The notes below the pieces were generated by a model. The model did not search any database, had not been told where the DNA came from, and worked only from the letters and a program-made list of their open reading frames with translations. A program made the position numbers and the translations under genes. Below, in pieces: positions 1 through 19,249 of a stretch of 64,000 nt of DNA. Source of the stretch: Anas platyrhynchos (taxonomy: Eukaryota; Chordata; Aves; Anseriformes; Anatidae); the NCBI RefSeq assembly GCF_047663525.1, contig NC_092604.1, positions 10,899,501 through 10,963,500 of the forward strand, read 5' to 3'. Each line of letters opens with the position of its first letter. Positions within the stretch are counted from its first letter, which is position 1.

Positions 1-87
1 TTTCTCCGCTATACCCCATCCAAACCTCTCCTCCACCCTCACCATAATTAATTTTCCCTCTACCCCTCCAAATTTCCTCTTTTTCAG

Positions 88-270
88 CTCAAAACCCTTG
101 CCCCGTGTGCTGTCACCACATTCCCTGAGGAGGAGCCCCCCAGCAGGTCCCTCACAGCCCCCGTGAGGCACAGGAGGTGCCTGGGGGCGGCCGCAGCAGG
201 CCCAGAGGCTGCTCGGGGGGGAACTGCCTCAAAAAGGGCACCCGGGGGCTTTCAGGAGCTGCTGCGATAG
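88..270 (+). CDS. Candidate terminal coding exon of an unidentified + strand gene
   Basis: A 36-base pyrimidine-rich tract ends in a clean acceptor AG at 86-87. From 88 the sequence stays open for 60 codons to TAG at 268-270, with an in-frame stop upstream of the acceptor at 49-51, so the open frame begins close to the splice site. It has no start codon, as expected of a last exon. The predicted tail is Ala/Arg/Pro-rich and low in complexity, and I do not recognise it. An AATAAA follows at 609-614 and would end a 3' UTR of about 360 bases. In human the neighbour of DOLK on this side is NUP188, but it runs the other way, so the identity is open. The run of open frame could be chance in GC-rich DNA. 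Confidence 0.35.
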   Translation, partial: LKTLAPCAVTTFPEEEPPSRSLTAPVRHRRCLGAAAAGPEAARGGTASKRAPGGFQELLR

Positions 271-608
271 AACAGAAGGTCAGGTCGGCATTTCAGCTGC
301 TGAAATTCTTCCTGGTCCTGTGGCCCAGCTGGCAGGCTGCCTGCTGCAGGAGGCCGTTGCATGTTGTTCCTGGTGCAAACGCCGTGCTGCAGCCTTAAAC
401 TTGCCAGGCAAAGTGCAAGAACTTTCCCTGTCTCTGTCCAGCATCTGTTATTTGCCCTCCCTCTTCTCAGACACCTGTTGAGTTTCCCCTTCCCATGCCC
501 ACAAACTTAAGGGATCCCGAAATCATTACTGGTATTAGGCAGACGTTGTCCACACAAGATCTTTTTTTGTTATCTCCATGGTTAATTCTTTCCCTGTTGT
601 ATCAAAAA

Positions 609-614
609 AATAAA
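609..614 (+). terminator. Possible poly(A) signal of the left-edge exon
   Basis: Canonical AATAAA about 340 bases after the TAG at 268-270, in AT-rich sequence. It matters only if the candidate exon at 88-270 is real. Confidence 0.3.
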
Positions 615-630
615 TGGCAAAAAGATTGCA

Positions 631-1624
631 CTTGGCCTGATTTAGCTGTTTAGCAACAGGACACGTATCGTAGGTGGTTGGTAGTCAAGTATTTCAGGCT
701 CTACAGATGCCAAAAAGCAATCTAAAAAAATGTTTTCAATATGAGGTCATAAAGAAAACTCTCCGGATGCACAGTGCAAGGGACTTTGGCAGTACAAGTG
801 TTGATAGAAACCCATTAATATTCCTGCTAAGATCTCTGAATGAAAAACAGGATTTAAAATAAAGTGATAGCCTTCCATATAAAGTGATAGGATGTGATGA
901 ATGCACTCTCACGGCTACAGGCAAGACAATTTGGTTGATTTTTCTGTGCCAGGCTCTCCAATTGAGCTTATCGTGACAATTCTGATAATAGATCAAAATC
1001 AGGTCAAGTACACCACTTGACTTTTTTTCTCTCAGTTATTGTTTTTTTCCTTTCCTACTTCTGTTGTAAACACTACGTAGCATCATAAAACCACTCTTGC
1101 TATAGGGGAAGTGTTCAATTACACCAAGTAAAGAGAAAGACGTGGGGGGAAGCAGGTTGCACAGCAGGGAATTAGAGAGAAATATTTAGTAAAAGAAGGA
1201 TTCTGTGAAACTGCAGTGAAAACAGCATACGAAAATAAGTTCTAAAATTACCTTTAAGCTATTTTACATCAACTGTATTTTCAATTTACGCTGTCACATT
1301 GAATCCTTCTGGGAGTAGATATGGCTTGTGTGCTTCATATTTCAATGCAGGCACAATATAAATATTTCTGTTGCAGTGTAGCTGAACAGCCCTGTAGCGA
1401 GTGGTTTGCTTCACCACTGCAGACTGACGTCTTGGATTCTCACATGGAGATAACGATTTTGACTAATCCCTTATCGCTGTGGTTTTATTGGCTTTATTCA
1501 CCTGTCTTGGCATTAATAGTTGGCACATAACTATCAGCTTAAATTGAGCTTAAAAATAAGACAGTTGCACAGAAGCTTTAGCTCTTCTATCATTCACTTT
1601 AATTGCTTGTTTGTTTTTTAATAG
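631..1624. other. Non-coding interval upstream of DOLK
   Basis: AT-rich sequence with only short, unconvincing ORFs. It lacks the CpG-rich character expected of the DOLK promoter, which in mammals lies directly upstream of the coding exon. It ends in a strong acceptor (T-rich tract, AG at 1623-1624), so most of it is probably a 5' UTR intron of DOLK, with the real promoter further left. Confidence 0.4.
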
Positions 1625-1729
1625 GAATTGCAGTAGCATGAAAGGGAATTCTGTCTGGTGGACCACAACTGAGAATATCAGGACCCGCAAGAAGCATCCT
1701 GAACCCCCGAGCCACGCGGGACTGGAATC
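1625..1729 (+). other. DOLK: DOLK 5' UTR part of the coding exon
   Basis: The tract before 1625 is T-rich and ends in TAG, a good 3' splice site. From there to the ATG at 1730 lie 105 bases of leader with an in-frame TGA at 1700-1702, which rules out a longer N-terminus in this exon. I infer that this leader is spliced to an upstream non-coding exon that I could not place. Confidence 0.5.
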
Positions 1730-3301
1730 ATGTTAAACAAGCCTGTGCTGGTGGAATCGCTGATCGTGTTCACCATCGTGCTGTGCGTGCACGCGGTGGT
1801 GTGGGACCGCTACTCCTGGTGCTCTGTAGCTCTTGCCATCCAGGCTTTTTACGTCCAGTTCAAATGGGACCGGCTGCTGCAGCTGGGGGGGGCCGTCTTC
1901 CAGTTCCGCACAGCAGCGAACAGCGGCCTCCTGCCAGCCAGCATGGTCATCCCCTTGCTGGGGGTAACGATGAAGGAGAGGTGCAAGGCTGCTGGCATTG
2001 TGTACTTTGAACGTTTTGGCATAGTCGTAGCTTCCACGGGCATGTTGGTTGCTCTCTTTTTGTCTGTAATAGCGGTGGGCATCACAAAACCCGTGCCCAC
2101 CAACACTTGCATACTCACCGGTATTGCTGGCAGTATAATTATCTATACCATGAAGCACTCTTTGACTGTTTCAGAAGTGATAGAGGTCCTAGAAGTGCTG
2201 CTCATTTTTGTCTACCTCAGCATGATCTTGCTTTACTTGTTGCCTCGGTGTTTTACCCCTGGAGAAGCATTGCTAGTGCTTGGAGGTGTGAGTTTTGTTC
2301 TCAATCAGCTCATCAAACGCTCGCTGAATGTCGTTGAGGGCAGAGGTGAGCCCATAGACTTCTTCCTTCTGGTGGCGGTTATCGGAGTTATTCTTCTTGG
2401 GCTTTTCTTCACTGTTCTCTTCATTTTCATGGATTCGGGTACGTGGATCTCCTCCATGTTTTTCCACATGATGACAGCAGTGCTAGGCTTAGGGGTCATC
2501 ATGCCTTGGCTTTACCGACTGATCCAGAGGAACCCTTTGTTCTGGCTACTCCAGTTTTTATTTCAGACACAGACAAGAGTTTACCTTCTTGTATTTTGGA
2601 CCTTTTTGGCTGCTTCAGCGTGCGGCATAGTTTTCTACCAGAACGCTAAGAGATCATCCGAATCTAAAAAGCACCAGGCCTCAACTATAACCAGGAAATA
2701 TTTCCATTTCATTGTTGTAGCTACTTATGTTCCTGGACTGATTTATGACCGCCAGCTTCTCTATGTTGCTGCAGTCCTGTGTCTGGCAGTGTTCATATTC
2801 TTAGAGTACATCCGGTACTTCAGGATCAAACCATTTGGCCAAACTCTTCGGCATTTGCTGTCTCTCTTCTTGGATGAAAGAGACAGCGGGCCTCTAATCT
2901 TGACTCATATTTATCTTCTTCTTGGCATGTCCCTCCCAGTGTGGTTGTTTCCTAGATCTTGTGCTCCTAAAGGCAGCTTGTCTGGGGCAGGAGCATTGGT
3001 TCCCTACGCCGGGGTGCTAGCAGTAGGGGTAGGAGACACCATTGCCTCTGTTTTTGGCAGTACCATGGGAGAAATCAAATGGCCAGGAACAAAGAAGACC
3101 TTTGAAGGGACAATGACAGCTATTTTTGCTCAGATCATTGCTGTGGCTCTCATTCTGATCTTTGACAGCAATGTGAATCTGAACTCCAGCTATGCCTGGA
3201 TTCTGGCATCTGTGAGCTTAGTTTCCCTTTTGGAAGCTTATACTACCCAAATCGATAACCTGCTGTTGCCTCTCTACCTCCAGATAATGTTCATGGCTTA
3301 G
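1730..3301 (+). CDS. DOLK: Dolichol kinase
   Basis: A single intron-free coding exon of 523 codons. DOLK is a multi-pass ER membrane enzyme that uses CTP to phosphorylate dolichol, giving the lipid carrier needed for N-glycosylation, O- and C-mannosylation and GPI anchors. The product is a chain of hydrophobic segments from about residue 8 to the end. It keeps the family motif GTKKTFEGT at residues 453-461, part of the CTP-binding loop, preceded by the conserved [17 protein letters not shown] stretch. It ends close to the human C-terminus (LLLPLYL then a short hydrophobic tail ending MA). Human DOLK is 538 aa; the bird start at 1730 is the first Met after an in-frame stop, so the N-terminus is about 15 residues shorter than human and lacks its Pro-rich leader. 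It converges with PHYHD1 downstream. Identity is secure from near-continuous similarity to the remembered human protein. Confidence 0.97.
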   Translation: MLNKPVLVESLIVFTIVLCVHAVVWDRYSWCSVALAIQAFYVQFKWDRLLQLGGAVFQFRTAANSGLLPASMVIPLLGVTMKERCKAAGIVYFERFGIVVASTGMLVALFLSVIAVGITKPVPTNTCILTGIAGSIIIYTMKHSLTVSEVIEVLEVLLIFVYLSMILLYLLPRCFTPGEALLVLGGVSFVLNQLIKRSLNVVEGRGEPIDFFLLVAVIGVILLGLFFTVLFIFMDSGTWISSMFFHMMTAVLGLGVIMPWLYRLIQRNPLFWLLQFLFQTQTRVYLLVFWTFLAASACGIVFYQNAKRSSESKKHQASTITRKYFHFIVVATYVPGLIYDRQLLYVAAVLCLAVFIFLEYIRYFRIKPFGQTLRHLLSLFLDERDSGPLILTHIYLLLGMSLPVWLFPRSCAPKGSLSGAGALVPYAGVLAVGVGDTIASVFGSTMGEIKWPGTKKTFEGTMTAIFAQIIAVALILIFDSNVNLNSSYAWILASVSLVSLLEAYTTQIDNLLLPLYLQIMFMA

Positions 3302-3460
3302 AAGCACTTCCAGGAACAGAGATTTCTCCAGTTCTAGAGAAAAGTGGAAATAGAATATGCACTAGAGATGAAAGCCACTCTAAACAGTGGTTTTGGTACA
3401 GCAGATAAAATTGGTAAAAACAAATGGAAAATTTGTTTTCCAAAACAAATGGCTACTTCA

Positions 3461-3466
3461 AATAAA
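3461..3466 (+). terminator. DOLK: DOLK poly(A) signal (proximal)
   Basis: AATAAA 160 bases after the DOLK stop. Further AATAAA hexamers lie at 3566-3571 and 4112-4117, so alternative ends giving 3' UTRs of about 0.2, 0.3 and 0.8 kb are possible. Confidence 0.6.
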
Positions 3467-3599
3467 AGTTTTGGTTTGGTCTCTTTTTTTTTCCTAGTTT
3501 AAAACAGCATGAGTTGCTCTTTGGCCTCACAAGAACCCAACCCTGACTGATAAATTGGATTATTAAATAAAAATGATCTTTTTAAGTCTCTTCTGGGTG

Positions 3600-5360
3600 C
3601 TCGGAAGCAGAGGAAGAAGAGGTAAGTTAATTACAGAAGGGAGATTGTGCCACCCCTGTACTGCATCACAGCCAGAACTTGTCATACCGTACTGAATGCT
3701 GTTATCTTGTACTGCTGCATACATGAAGTCACTCCTGTATAAGCATGGTTTAAGCATGTTTTGTGAGGGTCACTGCTCTCTACCTAGAGTGAACATGACT
3801 GTCCAGCTGTATCCAGTCACTATCAGCTGAGCCCTATTTATGCACTGCACTGCATGAACACAACTTCAGATAGAGGAGTTACAGAGCTGACTTTATCGGA
3901 GGGGTTGAGAATGTAAGAGACTGTTCATTCCAAGCAGTGCTAACACAAGGGTTGTAGTTTCAGGCCTGGATATTTCCACAAGAAAAACGTTTCTCAAGAT
4001 TTTAATCTCTTTTAAACATTATTTCAAATAATTTAGAGTGAAGAAAAAATAAGCAAGCTCGTAAGAAAAAAATTGCACACTAACTGTGAACGCAGGAGGT
4101 CTGTTGAAGTCAATAAACGTCTCTCATACTACTGCAGTCTTCCACTTTGCACGTTTTTTCAGCTTAAGTTACCGTGAGGAAGTTTATCCGGAGAGCTGCT
4201 TAATCAAATCATTTATGAAAAAATGCTTCTGTTGACAGAATGAGTAGGACTGTTTACTTCAGTCTAATTAAATCCGTAGCTGCCATGGGGGGAATCTAGT
4301 TTCTATATATTAAACACTTCTGTATTGACTGTCTTTTCCTGCCAGTTTGCCAAGCATCCATTAGAACAGGACACGTTAACTAATCTCCTCCTCCCTGCCT
4401 CTTCCATTCCCCTGAGAAATGCCCAAGCAGAAGATCGTCTTTCCAGGCTCCTTGTTTGAGGGATGAAGTTACATCCTGACACTCCTTTTGTTCGCATAAA
4501 AGGACTGCAGTACAATTTTGGGAAGAGCTTAGTGCCACCCCAAGATCCATTACACAATCCTCTCCTGCAGTCCTAACTGTGAGACTGTTAAGAGAGCAAA
4601 TAAGGCAGGGTGGAGCAAAATTCATGCTTTGGGCTCACAAAACAGGCCCCAGGGTCCAACAGTGCCTGTTCCTGGGACAAGCCAGGACCAGCCCAGAGGC
4701 AGCATTGCCCAATTTACCACCGCCTGGGCAGGGCTCCTGAGACCTGACAGTGCTTTTCCTGAGCACCACGGAGTCATTCAGCTTGTTTGGGTTAATAATT
4801 CAATAAATGATCAGATAGTGTTTGCAGGAAGCAATTCAGTAACCCTGCTGGACTGCTTACTTCACATTTACTGGTAAATCCTGTAAATTCAGTCTAGCTT
4901 CTGGCTTCCACTTACACACTTGAGGTAGATGTTTTTGCAAATTGCAGGTAGCGGTGCATATAACCAGGGGACAAACTATCATCCCTCAGCAAAAAGGTGC
5001 TATTCTAAATTATTAACTCTTGTAATGGAAAGATACAGAAAAACCTTTAGCTGTTTCCACTGCTAAGATCCTCCACCTTCACCACTGAAGTTGTAGAGTA
5101 GCACGAGCTTAAGAAGAGTCACTTTCCCTCCATCCCACTCACAAGGGCACCTGCAAGGTTAAATTTGTTTTCCTTGCAAGTATTTAGAAGTGAGCTGAAG
5201 TTCTAATTAGTCTAATTTCATAGTTATTGTGCTTTTGGCCCAACCCCTTGCAGTCAGGCAAAAACACACACAGCTTTGCCCTGGCCACTTATGTTGGGAG
5301 AAGGTCACATGCTGACTTCCTCAAAGATGATGTGAGGGAGATGAAAAGGAAGACTTCCAA
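3600..5360. other. Tail-to-tail interval between DOLK and PHYHD1
   Basis: AT-rich sequence between the 3' ends of two convergent genes. It contains only short ORFs of no recognisable product. Distal DOLK poly(A) use may cover its first 0.5 kb. I see no RNA gene or repeat family in it. Confidence 0.5.
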
Positions 5361-5363
5361 CCT

Positions 5364-5369
5364 TTTATT
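5364..5369 (-). terminator. PHYHD1: Possible PHYHD1 poly(A) signal
   Basis: TTTATT on the + strand, AATAAA on the - strand, about 600 bases past the PHYHD1 stop. It is the first canonical hexamer I found downstream of the gene. Confidence 0.4.
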
Positions 5370-5974
5370 TAAATGTTAGTTGTTTTTTTCCTCGTAATTT
5401 CAACATTAATCTTAAAGAACTAATAATTTTAATCAGCAAGTCTATAGTTTAAGGGTTCAGCTGAAATTTGCCAGAAATACCTAGAAGAATAATTATAAAA
5501 GTAGACTTCCCACTTCATTTTGCCCACAATAGTATTCTCTTTAATTATTATTCAAACAATGGACAGAGATCTAAGGCTAAAAGTCAGATATCTTCACATG
5601 ACAGGTTCACTTGCATTGCTGTGATTAACAGAGCCAAGCATTAAACCTCTTTGCTTGAATGGAAGAAAATACTAAAGATCTGCAAGGAGAAATATTTATC
5701 TGCCTCTATAGGCAAGGTGGAATGGTGTTTAACGCTTCATTCTCAAGGCTGAAGAAGTTTCCTTACCAAATGGGCTGGGTGACTATTCTCAGCACTAGTA
5801 GGGTTCATGCATTAGAAGCTTCTGACTACTGCAGGTGTGTTCAGCTGCATGAAAGTTCACTCTGAGGACAGGATAAATTAATCTTGAGAGCTGATGTAGT
5901 GACAGTTACATGTAAAGATGAGCAATCAAAGGAATAACGGTCAGCTACTTGACTCCAGAAGCCAGTCACTGGCT

Positions 5975-12271
<6,297 letters not shown>

Positions 12272-13708
12272 CAGGGCAGAAGCTGCCAGGATCCCACCAG
12301 CAAGACCACGGTGCCGGCCAGGCTCCGCACGGCGGCCTCCCTGCACGTGATCCTTTGGCTGTGATAAACGCAAGCGCTGGGACAAACCTCCCTGGGCTGC
12401 TCCCCCCTCTCCGGCTGCTTGTTCCCAGCAGGAGCATTGGGACTGGAGTTTTGCTTCTGCTCCTGGTGCTGTTCCACGTGCACAAATTCTGCTCAATTTA
12501 AAGAGAGAGATCGCAAACCTGGTCACTGCTTGACTCCAGGGAGAAATGACTTAACTCAGATTAAAAATGGGAGGGGTTAAACTCGTAAACAGTTGTAAAA
12601 AACAGGAGGTAAAATAAGATTCAAAGTAGGATGAGAAGATCTCAAGGGCTGCTGAAAGGAACAAAAAAAAAAAACAGAAGTGGCAATCCAAGCTCCTGCA
12701 GAGCTCCCTTCGCTCTGCCAGTAAACCCTGAATCCTCATCTGAAAGGGAACCCGGTGACCCAGGAGGTGCCAAACACGAGCCAGAAAGGTGTCAAAGCTG
12801 GAGAGCTTTCAGCAGGGATCCAGCAAAATTCAGAGAATTCAGAGAAGGTGTCAGCTGTTCTCATCCACAGCTGCTCTTCGGGGATTGCCACTTTCAGTTG
12901 CCTTATTTGCTCCGAGCGTGCATGTAAATAGGTGAACTAAAAGCACAGAGCACTTACCAAAGAGAGAAAATGCAATAAAGGGGAAAAAGAGCAGTAATTG
13001 GGTCTAAAAAAATGAGGCAGAAAGGAGCGAGTACCAGCAGGCAGCCCAGCGGTGGCGCTCGCTGCCAGCGCATCCTTGAAGCCCCTGGGGAAGGTTTGGT
13101 GTTTTTTTTTTTTTTTTCTTTTTCCTCCGAAGAAAAATGCCTGGCTCCCTCGGGAAGCACCTCGAACATCCCTGCGGTAGCACTCCGAGAAGGGAAGGCA
13201 AAAAAATAACATCACAGGGACGCTTTTATGCATCAGGCGTCTAGCAGAGGAAATATATAGGGAGTAAAAATGACTCCTGGGTAGGTGATTACATCCAAAA
13301 GCACATGCTAGCAAGTTAAAATCCATCTTTATTTTTTCCAAACAGCATCTAATTAAGTCCTCTACTCTGTAAGGGAATCAAATCTGGATTAAAAATCCCT
13401 CTTCATCTCATTCTATTTTTTTCTCGTTTTTCTTTTTTTTTTTTTTTTTATGAAAAGCAAATTAAGCGTTTTCACTAGAGAACACCTCATTTTGAGCATT
13501 AACAAGCTTTCCTCCACACCCAACAGGATGAGTTTGGTACTTAGAGCTGTTTCACAGGAGAATTTAATTACAGGGCTATAAAGGTGGAGGGGAAACAACC
13601 TCCAGCATGGCAAAATTCAGAGAATAATCAGGTAGTTCCTCCCTCTTAGGAGGAGTTTCTCCAGACAGCAAAGCTGAACTGTTCAAGAAAGCTGGGTAAC
13701 CAGCAGGG

Positions 13709-13710
13709 AA

Positions 13711-13741
<31 letters not shown>
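13709..13741. repeat. Simple repeat, AAAAT-type
   Basis: Successive AAAAT/AAATA units forming a 33-base microsatellite in the intergenic interval. Confidence 0.85.
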
Positions 13742-14431
13742 CACCCTGCTGCAGCTATTGACTGTAAGGCAATCTTACGAGGACCAACCCCTCCACTCAT
13801 GAGTAGCCCTGCTTGGGAGGTAACAAGCCTGATAAATATTTAAAAAAAATAAAAATAAACAAAAAACCAACACTGCCATGCTGTTCCATGGGTCATTCAC
13901 AACATCACTCGTCGTTCCCAGTAATGTATTTCAGCAATTTAACACGTCATCTCCTCCACTCCCCGCATGACGCACACCCAGTGACTTCAGAAGTTGTTGG
14001 AGTTCGTGCAGGCAGCAGGAAACCACAACTTTCCTGGTTTGTTTATGGAAAGTGCTGTAAACAAGCACCACGAGCTGCAGATCACAGCCCAGCGAGTGCA
14101 CGAACAAGAGGCAACCACCCGAGGGACAGGAGCCTCAGGAGTCCTCCAGGCCTTTGCCATTGCAGCCGTGCTCCTATTTTGAGGCTCAGGAAGGTATTCT
14201 CAGCAAGAGGAAAACCACCACCCCTACGTAATGCCTAAAAGGAGGCAAAGAGGACGACGTAATCTTCGTAAATATCTCCTCTTCCAGTAAGTTTAAATAA
14301 GGAAGGTAGAAAGCACTGGGACAAAAGTGGGAAGTGACCCCTCTTTCCTTCCCTTCCTCCCCCTCCGAGAGCTCCGTGCAGGCTGTTAACACTTTCTCCT
14401 GCCAGCTCGGCAAGAAAACTGCTTTTCTGGC

Positions 14432-14469
14432 AAAAATAAATAAATAAATAAAAATAATAATAAAAAAAA
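14432..14469. repeat. Simple repeat, AAAT-type
   Basis: An AAAT/AAT-rich microsatellite of about 38 bases in the intergenic interval. Confidence 0.85.
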
Positions 14470-17400
14470 GCATTTCTGGCAAACTCCTGGGAGGCTGCCA
14501 GAGCCCAGCCCCTGCCTGAAAGACAGGTACAGGAGCGAGGTTGCTGTTGCTGGAGCTGCCAGGACTAGCAGGCAGGCAGCAGTTTCAGCTGGATCTCTTC
14601 TCTCTCCTCAAGTCTTCAGTATGAGCAGTGATGGAGTGTTTCATGAGAAACAAGGAGCACAGGAACAAATATCGTGTTGAAATTATATTAAGTGGTCTAT
14701 TAGTATACATCGAAGGTGGCATTGATACAGGACTACTACTCTTTTCCAACTACCCCCACTGCATCCCCACTCTATAGTGAGCTACAGAGAAAGTTTGGAA
14801 TTTGGGGAATTATCTGGATTAAAAGTGCTTTTTCTAGCAAAGACATCAGTTTTTACCTTTGGGCTCTTTCCCCATCCCTTTAGTAGAGTCTCCCAGGAAT
14901 CCAGCAAGCATCAGTTCTCTGATGGCACCTTCCATTCATTCCTTTTGCTCAACTGTTCAGAGAGTTGGCAAACGCTTGCCAAAAGCAGCTTCATTCCAAG
15001 AGGGCCTTAAATGACGAGAGGCATTTTGTCCTCTCCTCCTTTAGTTCCATCCTAGTGACATTTCTTTAAAACTCAATGCCAATAAATGGCATTACAGACT
15101 TGCACCCTTCACAGCCTGCTGAAGTCAGTCTAATGGCACCGTGGTCAAGCAGCCTTGGACAGAGGAAGAAAGGGAAGACAAAAAGACAAGAAGCACCTTT
15201 CTGTGCAATAAATGAGCTGCACAGAAACTAAAGCTGCCTTTGAAAGTCACAGGCTGATTCTCTGTAACACATCATGAAGATGCTCAATGAGGAGAGGTTA
15301 CCTGCCAGCATTTTCCAGTTGAAAGGAAGAAAGGTAATGCGTGGGGTGGGCAGACAGCTAGGAAACACAGACTGTTTGTTACCAGTAGCTGGCTGAAGGC
15401 ACCATTTCTATGGCAACTGCAAGTTTACTCCATCCACTTCAGTGCCTACCTTTCTCCTGAGGAAGGAGAGCACAAGATGCATTCTGAAAACCCAAGTTTC
15501 TACAGGTCCAAGCAGACAATCCTCCAACAATCTGTATTTGGCAATGTAAATTGTTTCAGCCATTTCTTAAAGCGATGGTGAAACATGTAAAGCAGTCCAG
15601 GCTTGCCACTGAGCAGAATCTTTCACTGCGCATCTTTCTTATTCATAAAGTGCTGTAATCCACAGGAGCTCAAGCAATGAGTAAAAAAATAATAAATTCT
15701 ACACAATAGCTAGAATTATTAACATCTGTCTTCTGAAGAGTGAGATCGTCAGAGACTAAGTGCCTTTGCATACAGGAAACCAAAGAAAACAGACATAAAA
15801 GGAAAATGCAAATTAAAAATTAATTTTTTTATTCTGTTAAAGTGTCCAGTCTTACAAGTCTTTCCGAGAAAACAATAGCAGCCTTCAGTGCTTAAGGTGG
15901 AGGTGCTGTTGATCAGCTGCCCAAACAATCCCACGTACAAAGTGAATGTCATGATTCTGAAATGTTACACCAAGTTGCAGGTCTCAGATGCCAAACCACA
16001 ACCCTGCGAGCACATCTACAAAATGGGAGTGAGCAATGTTTAAGCCATGAGTAGTGTCTTACTTAAATGGATGCGTTTGTCAGCTTTAAAAGTGACTCAG
16101 GCCAATTAGCCCCCTTCTCATTAAGTTGAAAAATTTTCCCCATTGTTCAATAAGCTTCCTTTAAAGGAGACAGAGAGAGGAATGGAAGGGTATTTCCAGA
16201 AATTCCAAATTAAGCCTTTCTTTGTGCAATTTCACATAAAGTTCATCTTAGTCATTGGAGTCCATCAATTCAAGTGCAATTACTTTTGAAAAGGGATTTC
16301 AGACAAAACTCCTGATGGATTTTACGCTTCCAAAGCGGTTAATATTAACCTGTCACTGCAGCTGGAGCAATGGAGAGAGAGAAAGGTTTGAGACCAACAG
16401 TACCTTTGTCCAATTCCAGTTCTGCTTCGTGCACTGCCACAGTGCAGGTAGGACAAAATCCATTCTGTTTTGGCACGTGCTTATTAAGACTACAGGATCT
16501 GCTGTGTTGCCAAACAGCAATAAAAAAAAAAAAGATGCAATGAGGAGGAAAAAAACTCAAAGTGAAACTGAGAGCTTTAGTATTCAGCACTGACACAGCC
16601 TTACCTTTGGTAACATTTCAGGGTAGATGGTGCTACTGTTTATGGTATGACAAGATTGTTCTTCAATGAGAAAAGTCATGCCAACACTTAAATCTTTCCA
16701 TGCTCTCCACATTTGAAAGGAAAAGAATCAGAGGGAAGAGCTGGCTTCAGGCAGAGACAATTGCAAATACTCTAGAAGAAGCAAGTGCCTCAGCAGAGCA
16801 GTTACCTTAGTGTCTGGAGAAGGCACAGCTCTCAATGAAAAAACTATTCCTCCCCTGAAGGGCTGAAGAAAAAAATCCAGAGAATTCAAACCGAGTCCCT
16901 TTCCAAAGAGGAAAGAAGGTAAGGAAGGGAAACGATGTCACAGCTGTTGAATCAACATTCAAGCCTTTTTTCCTCCCCATACACAGCATCCCCTGAAAAG
17001 GATGCGATGTTGTTCTGAAATTCCTAGAATTGTTTCTTAGAGCAAAAAGAAGAGGACCCTCGGTGTGGTTCAGCAACAGAAAGCCACTTAATACTATTTA
17101 TGGTAATGAACACCAAGATCTTGCTTTAATTAAAATGAAGCGAGCTAAATGGAGTGTATAAATGGTAATAAGAAAAATAAAAAATGAGGTAGGACATTCT
17201 CCGGAAGTGACAATTAATACCAAAGAACACCACATCATGAAAGATACCAGTAACAGCTTGTATTGGGCTTCTGTTTAACCATTCAGACCAGCAGAGGACA
17301 TTAATTTCAGCTGCTGAATTAGCTAGGGACCAAAGAGTAAATTCAGAAATCTTAAAGAAAAGCTCCAACTAACATTCCAGTGCATAGTTTGAGGTACAGC

Positions 17401-18582
17401 AAGTTTTAACGTATTTAATAGGTTTGGTATCCCTTGCCTTACAGTTAGTTTAAAAAATCGGTTGCAACTTACTACTTTTTGGGGTATTTAGCAGGAAAGG
17501 TAGAATTCCATTTTACTAACCTTCAGTCCTAGCATGGGATGATCATGCTTGTGATCAACAGGGGCTCCAAGAACTCATTCAGCTCAGCAACGCTATTAAG
17601 GAAACAGTTTTAATTCAAGTTGCTTTTATAGTTTAGCAGCTAATAAATCTGTTTTGCCATTAACTAGAGTGCTTTGAAAAGACAGGCCAGGAAAATAAGA
17701 CGCTGACCTGTTGATTGTCTGCTTCAGTTGAACTTCTTTCTGAACATACAGATCTGTGTCAGAAAAAGCTAAGCTTCAGACTTGAAAGAATATCCACTGA
17801 CCGAATGCTTGCAAATGAGGAGGGATTGTTGACGTAAGCTCATCCCTCAAACTGAGTGATCCAGGCTGGTATGGGAAGTGGACTGACTCACTGTGCTGTG
17901 GGTTGAGTTTTGTTGGAGTCCTAAGCAGCAAACATGTTCAGGACCTCGTGGTTTAGACCCTATCCTTGAAGTTTTAAAGCTTCTTCCATTTCATCATTGG
18001 AAACTGATACTCTGGAACCAGTATTTTTTTCATGGAAGACCAAAAAGCACATGTCAGGAGCAGATAAATAATGTCATCTTCCAGAAAGGCGATTTATTTT
18101 CGTGCCACCTATGTTTGTGGTACAGGAACTTATCAGACTGCTTATTCCAATTTTGCCACCCAGGAATCTATCTCAAGCCCTAGCAGCCATGATTGAAAAA
18201 TTGAGCTTGGAATATCGAAATAGGAGCCAAAAGCTAGTGTTCCCATGCATGATCAATACTGGCCTATCTTAAAAATTGCTTTGTAGACCTCAGGCATAGG
18301 ACAGTCTACTCAGCAAGCAGCAGCATAGCTCTGTTATTTGATAGAAGTTACAGATTCTTGCTTCTAGCAGAATATTGCCCACTTCTCCAATGAGTTCAGC
18401 ACTGACATACGCAGTTCAGGAGACTTACAAGCTTCTAGAAGCACTGCAGCACATAAGCAGGGGCTGCTTATAGAAAATTCTAGCCTAGCTGCACAGAGTT
18501 TAATTGCATAATTAGCATCATCCCTAAAAATCAAGAGTCAAAGCACTCATCTACGATGAGCTGGACACACAGGAGAAATCTC

Positions 18583-18638
18583 TCTGCTCCCGTAAGCTAG
18601 GTTAAAATTCTGCTCCTCTAAGCTAGGTTAAGACTCTG
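18583..18638. repeat. Imperfect two-copy tandem repeat
   Basis: Two copies of a unit of roughly 27 bases, sharing TCTGCTCC and AAGCTAGGTTAA with a few mismatches. Confidence 0.6.
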
Positions 18639-19249
18639 CCAGGTGCAATGCCTTTTCAGCCCTGCCTAGCCTAAAACGCACACGTTGTAAACCAATTACC
18701 CAATGGCCTTGAATACAATACAGAGTTCAAGCCTCTATTCTGTTACAATTGCTCTCCAGCACAATATTTTGGCACCAAATAAGGAAGAAAAAAAGGCTTC
18801 CTTCACCCTCCAACACACCCTTCACCCTGCCCCTGCAGCCACCACGAGGGACCGCCTGGAAAACAGCATTACCCTAGCTAAGCCTAAAGCCACTCCTGCC
18901 TTACTTAAGCAGCGTTAAGCCCACCTCACAATTGCTCTCCCATCAATCCGAAACGCTCGCGTGAATGAGTCCAATCCAAGAGGCATTAACGCTTCTGAGC
19001 GCCAGCGTCTGCCCTGATGCAGTGCATTTTGGAGTAGCTTCCTTCCCCCATTGCTTCAGCAGCGGCCCCAACCCTAACAGGATTTCACCAGGCTAACCCT
19101 GTTACAAACAAGAAGAGCTTTTAGAGTGCCTTGCCTTCCAGATCAGGAGATTTAATTATTGTTGCTCCCCTGGACTGTTTAGACTTCTCATGATGAACTA
19201 AGGGAGGCAGAATTTGCATCCTCCTTAAAAGCAGTTTTATAAACAGATT

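Noticed and set aside
88-270. Naming the left-edge exon NUP188
   Set aside because: Synteny suggests NUP188 on this side, but the expected strand is opposite and I cannot match the translation to NUP188 with any confidence.
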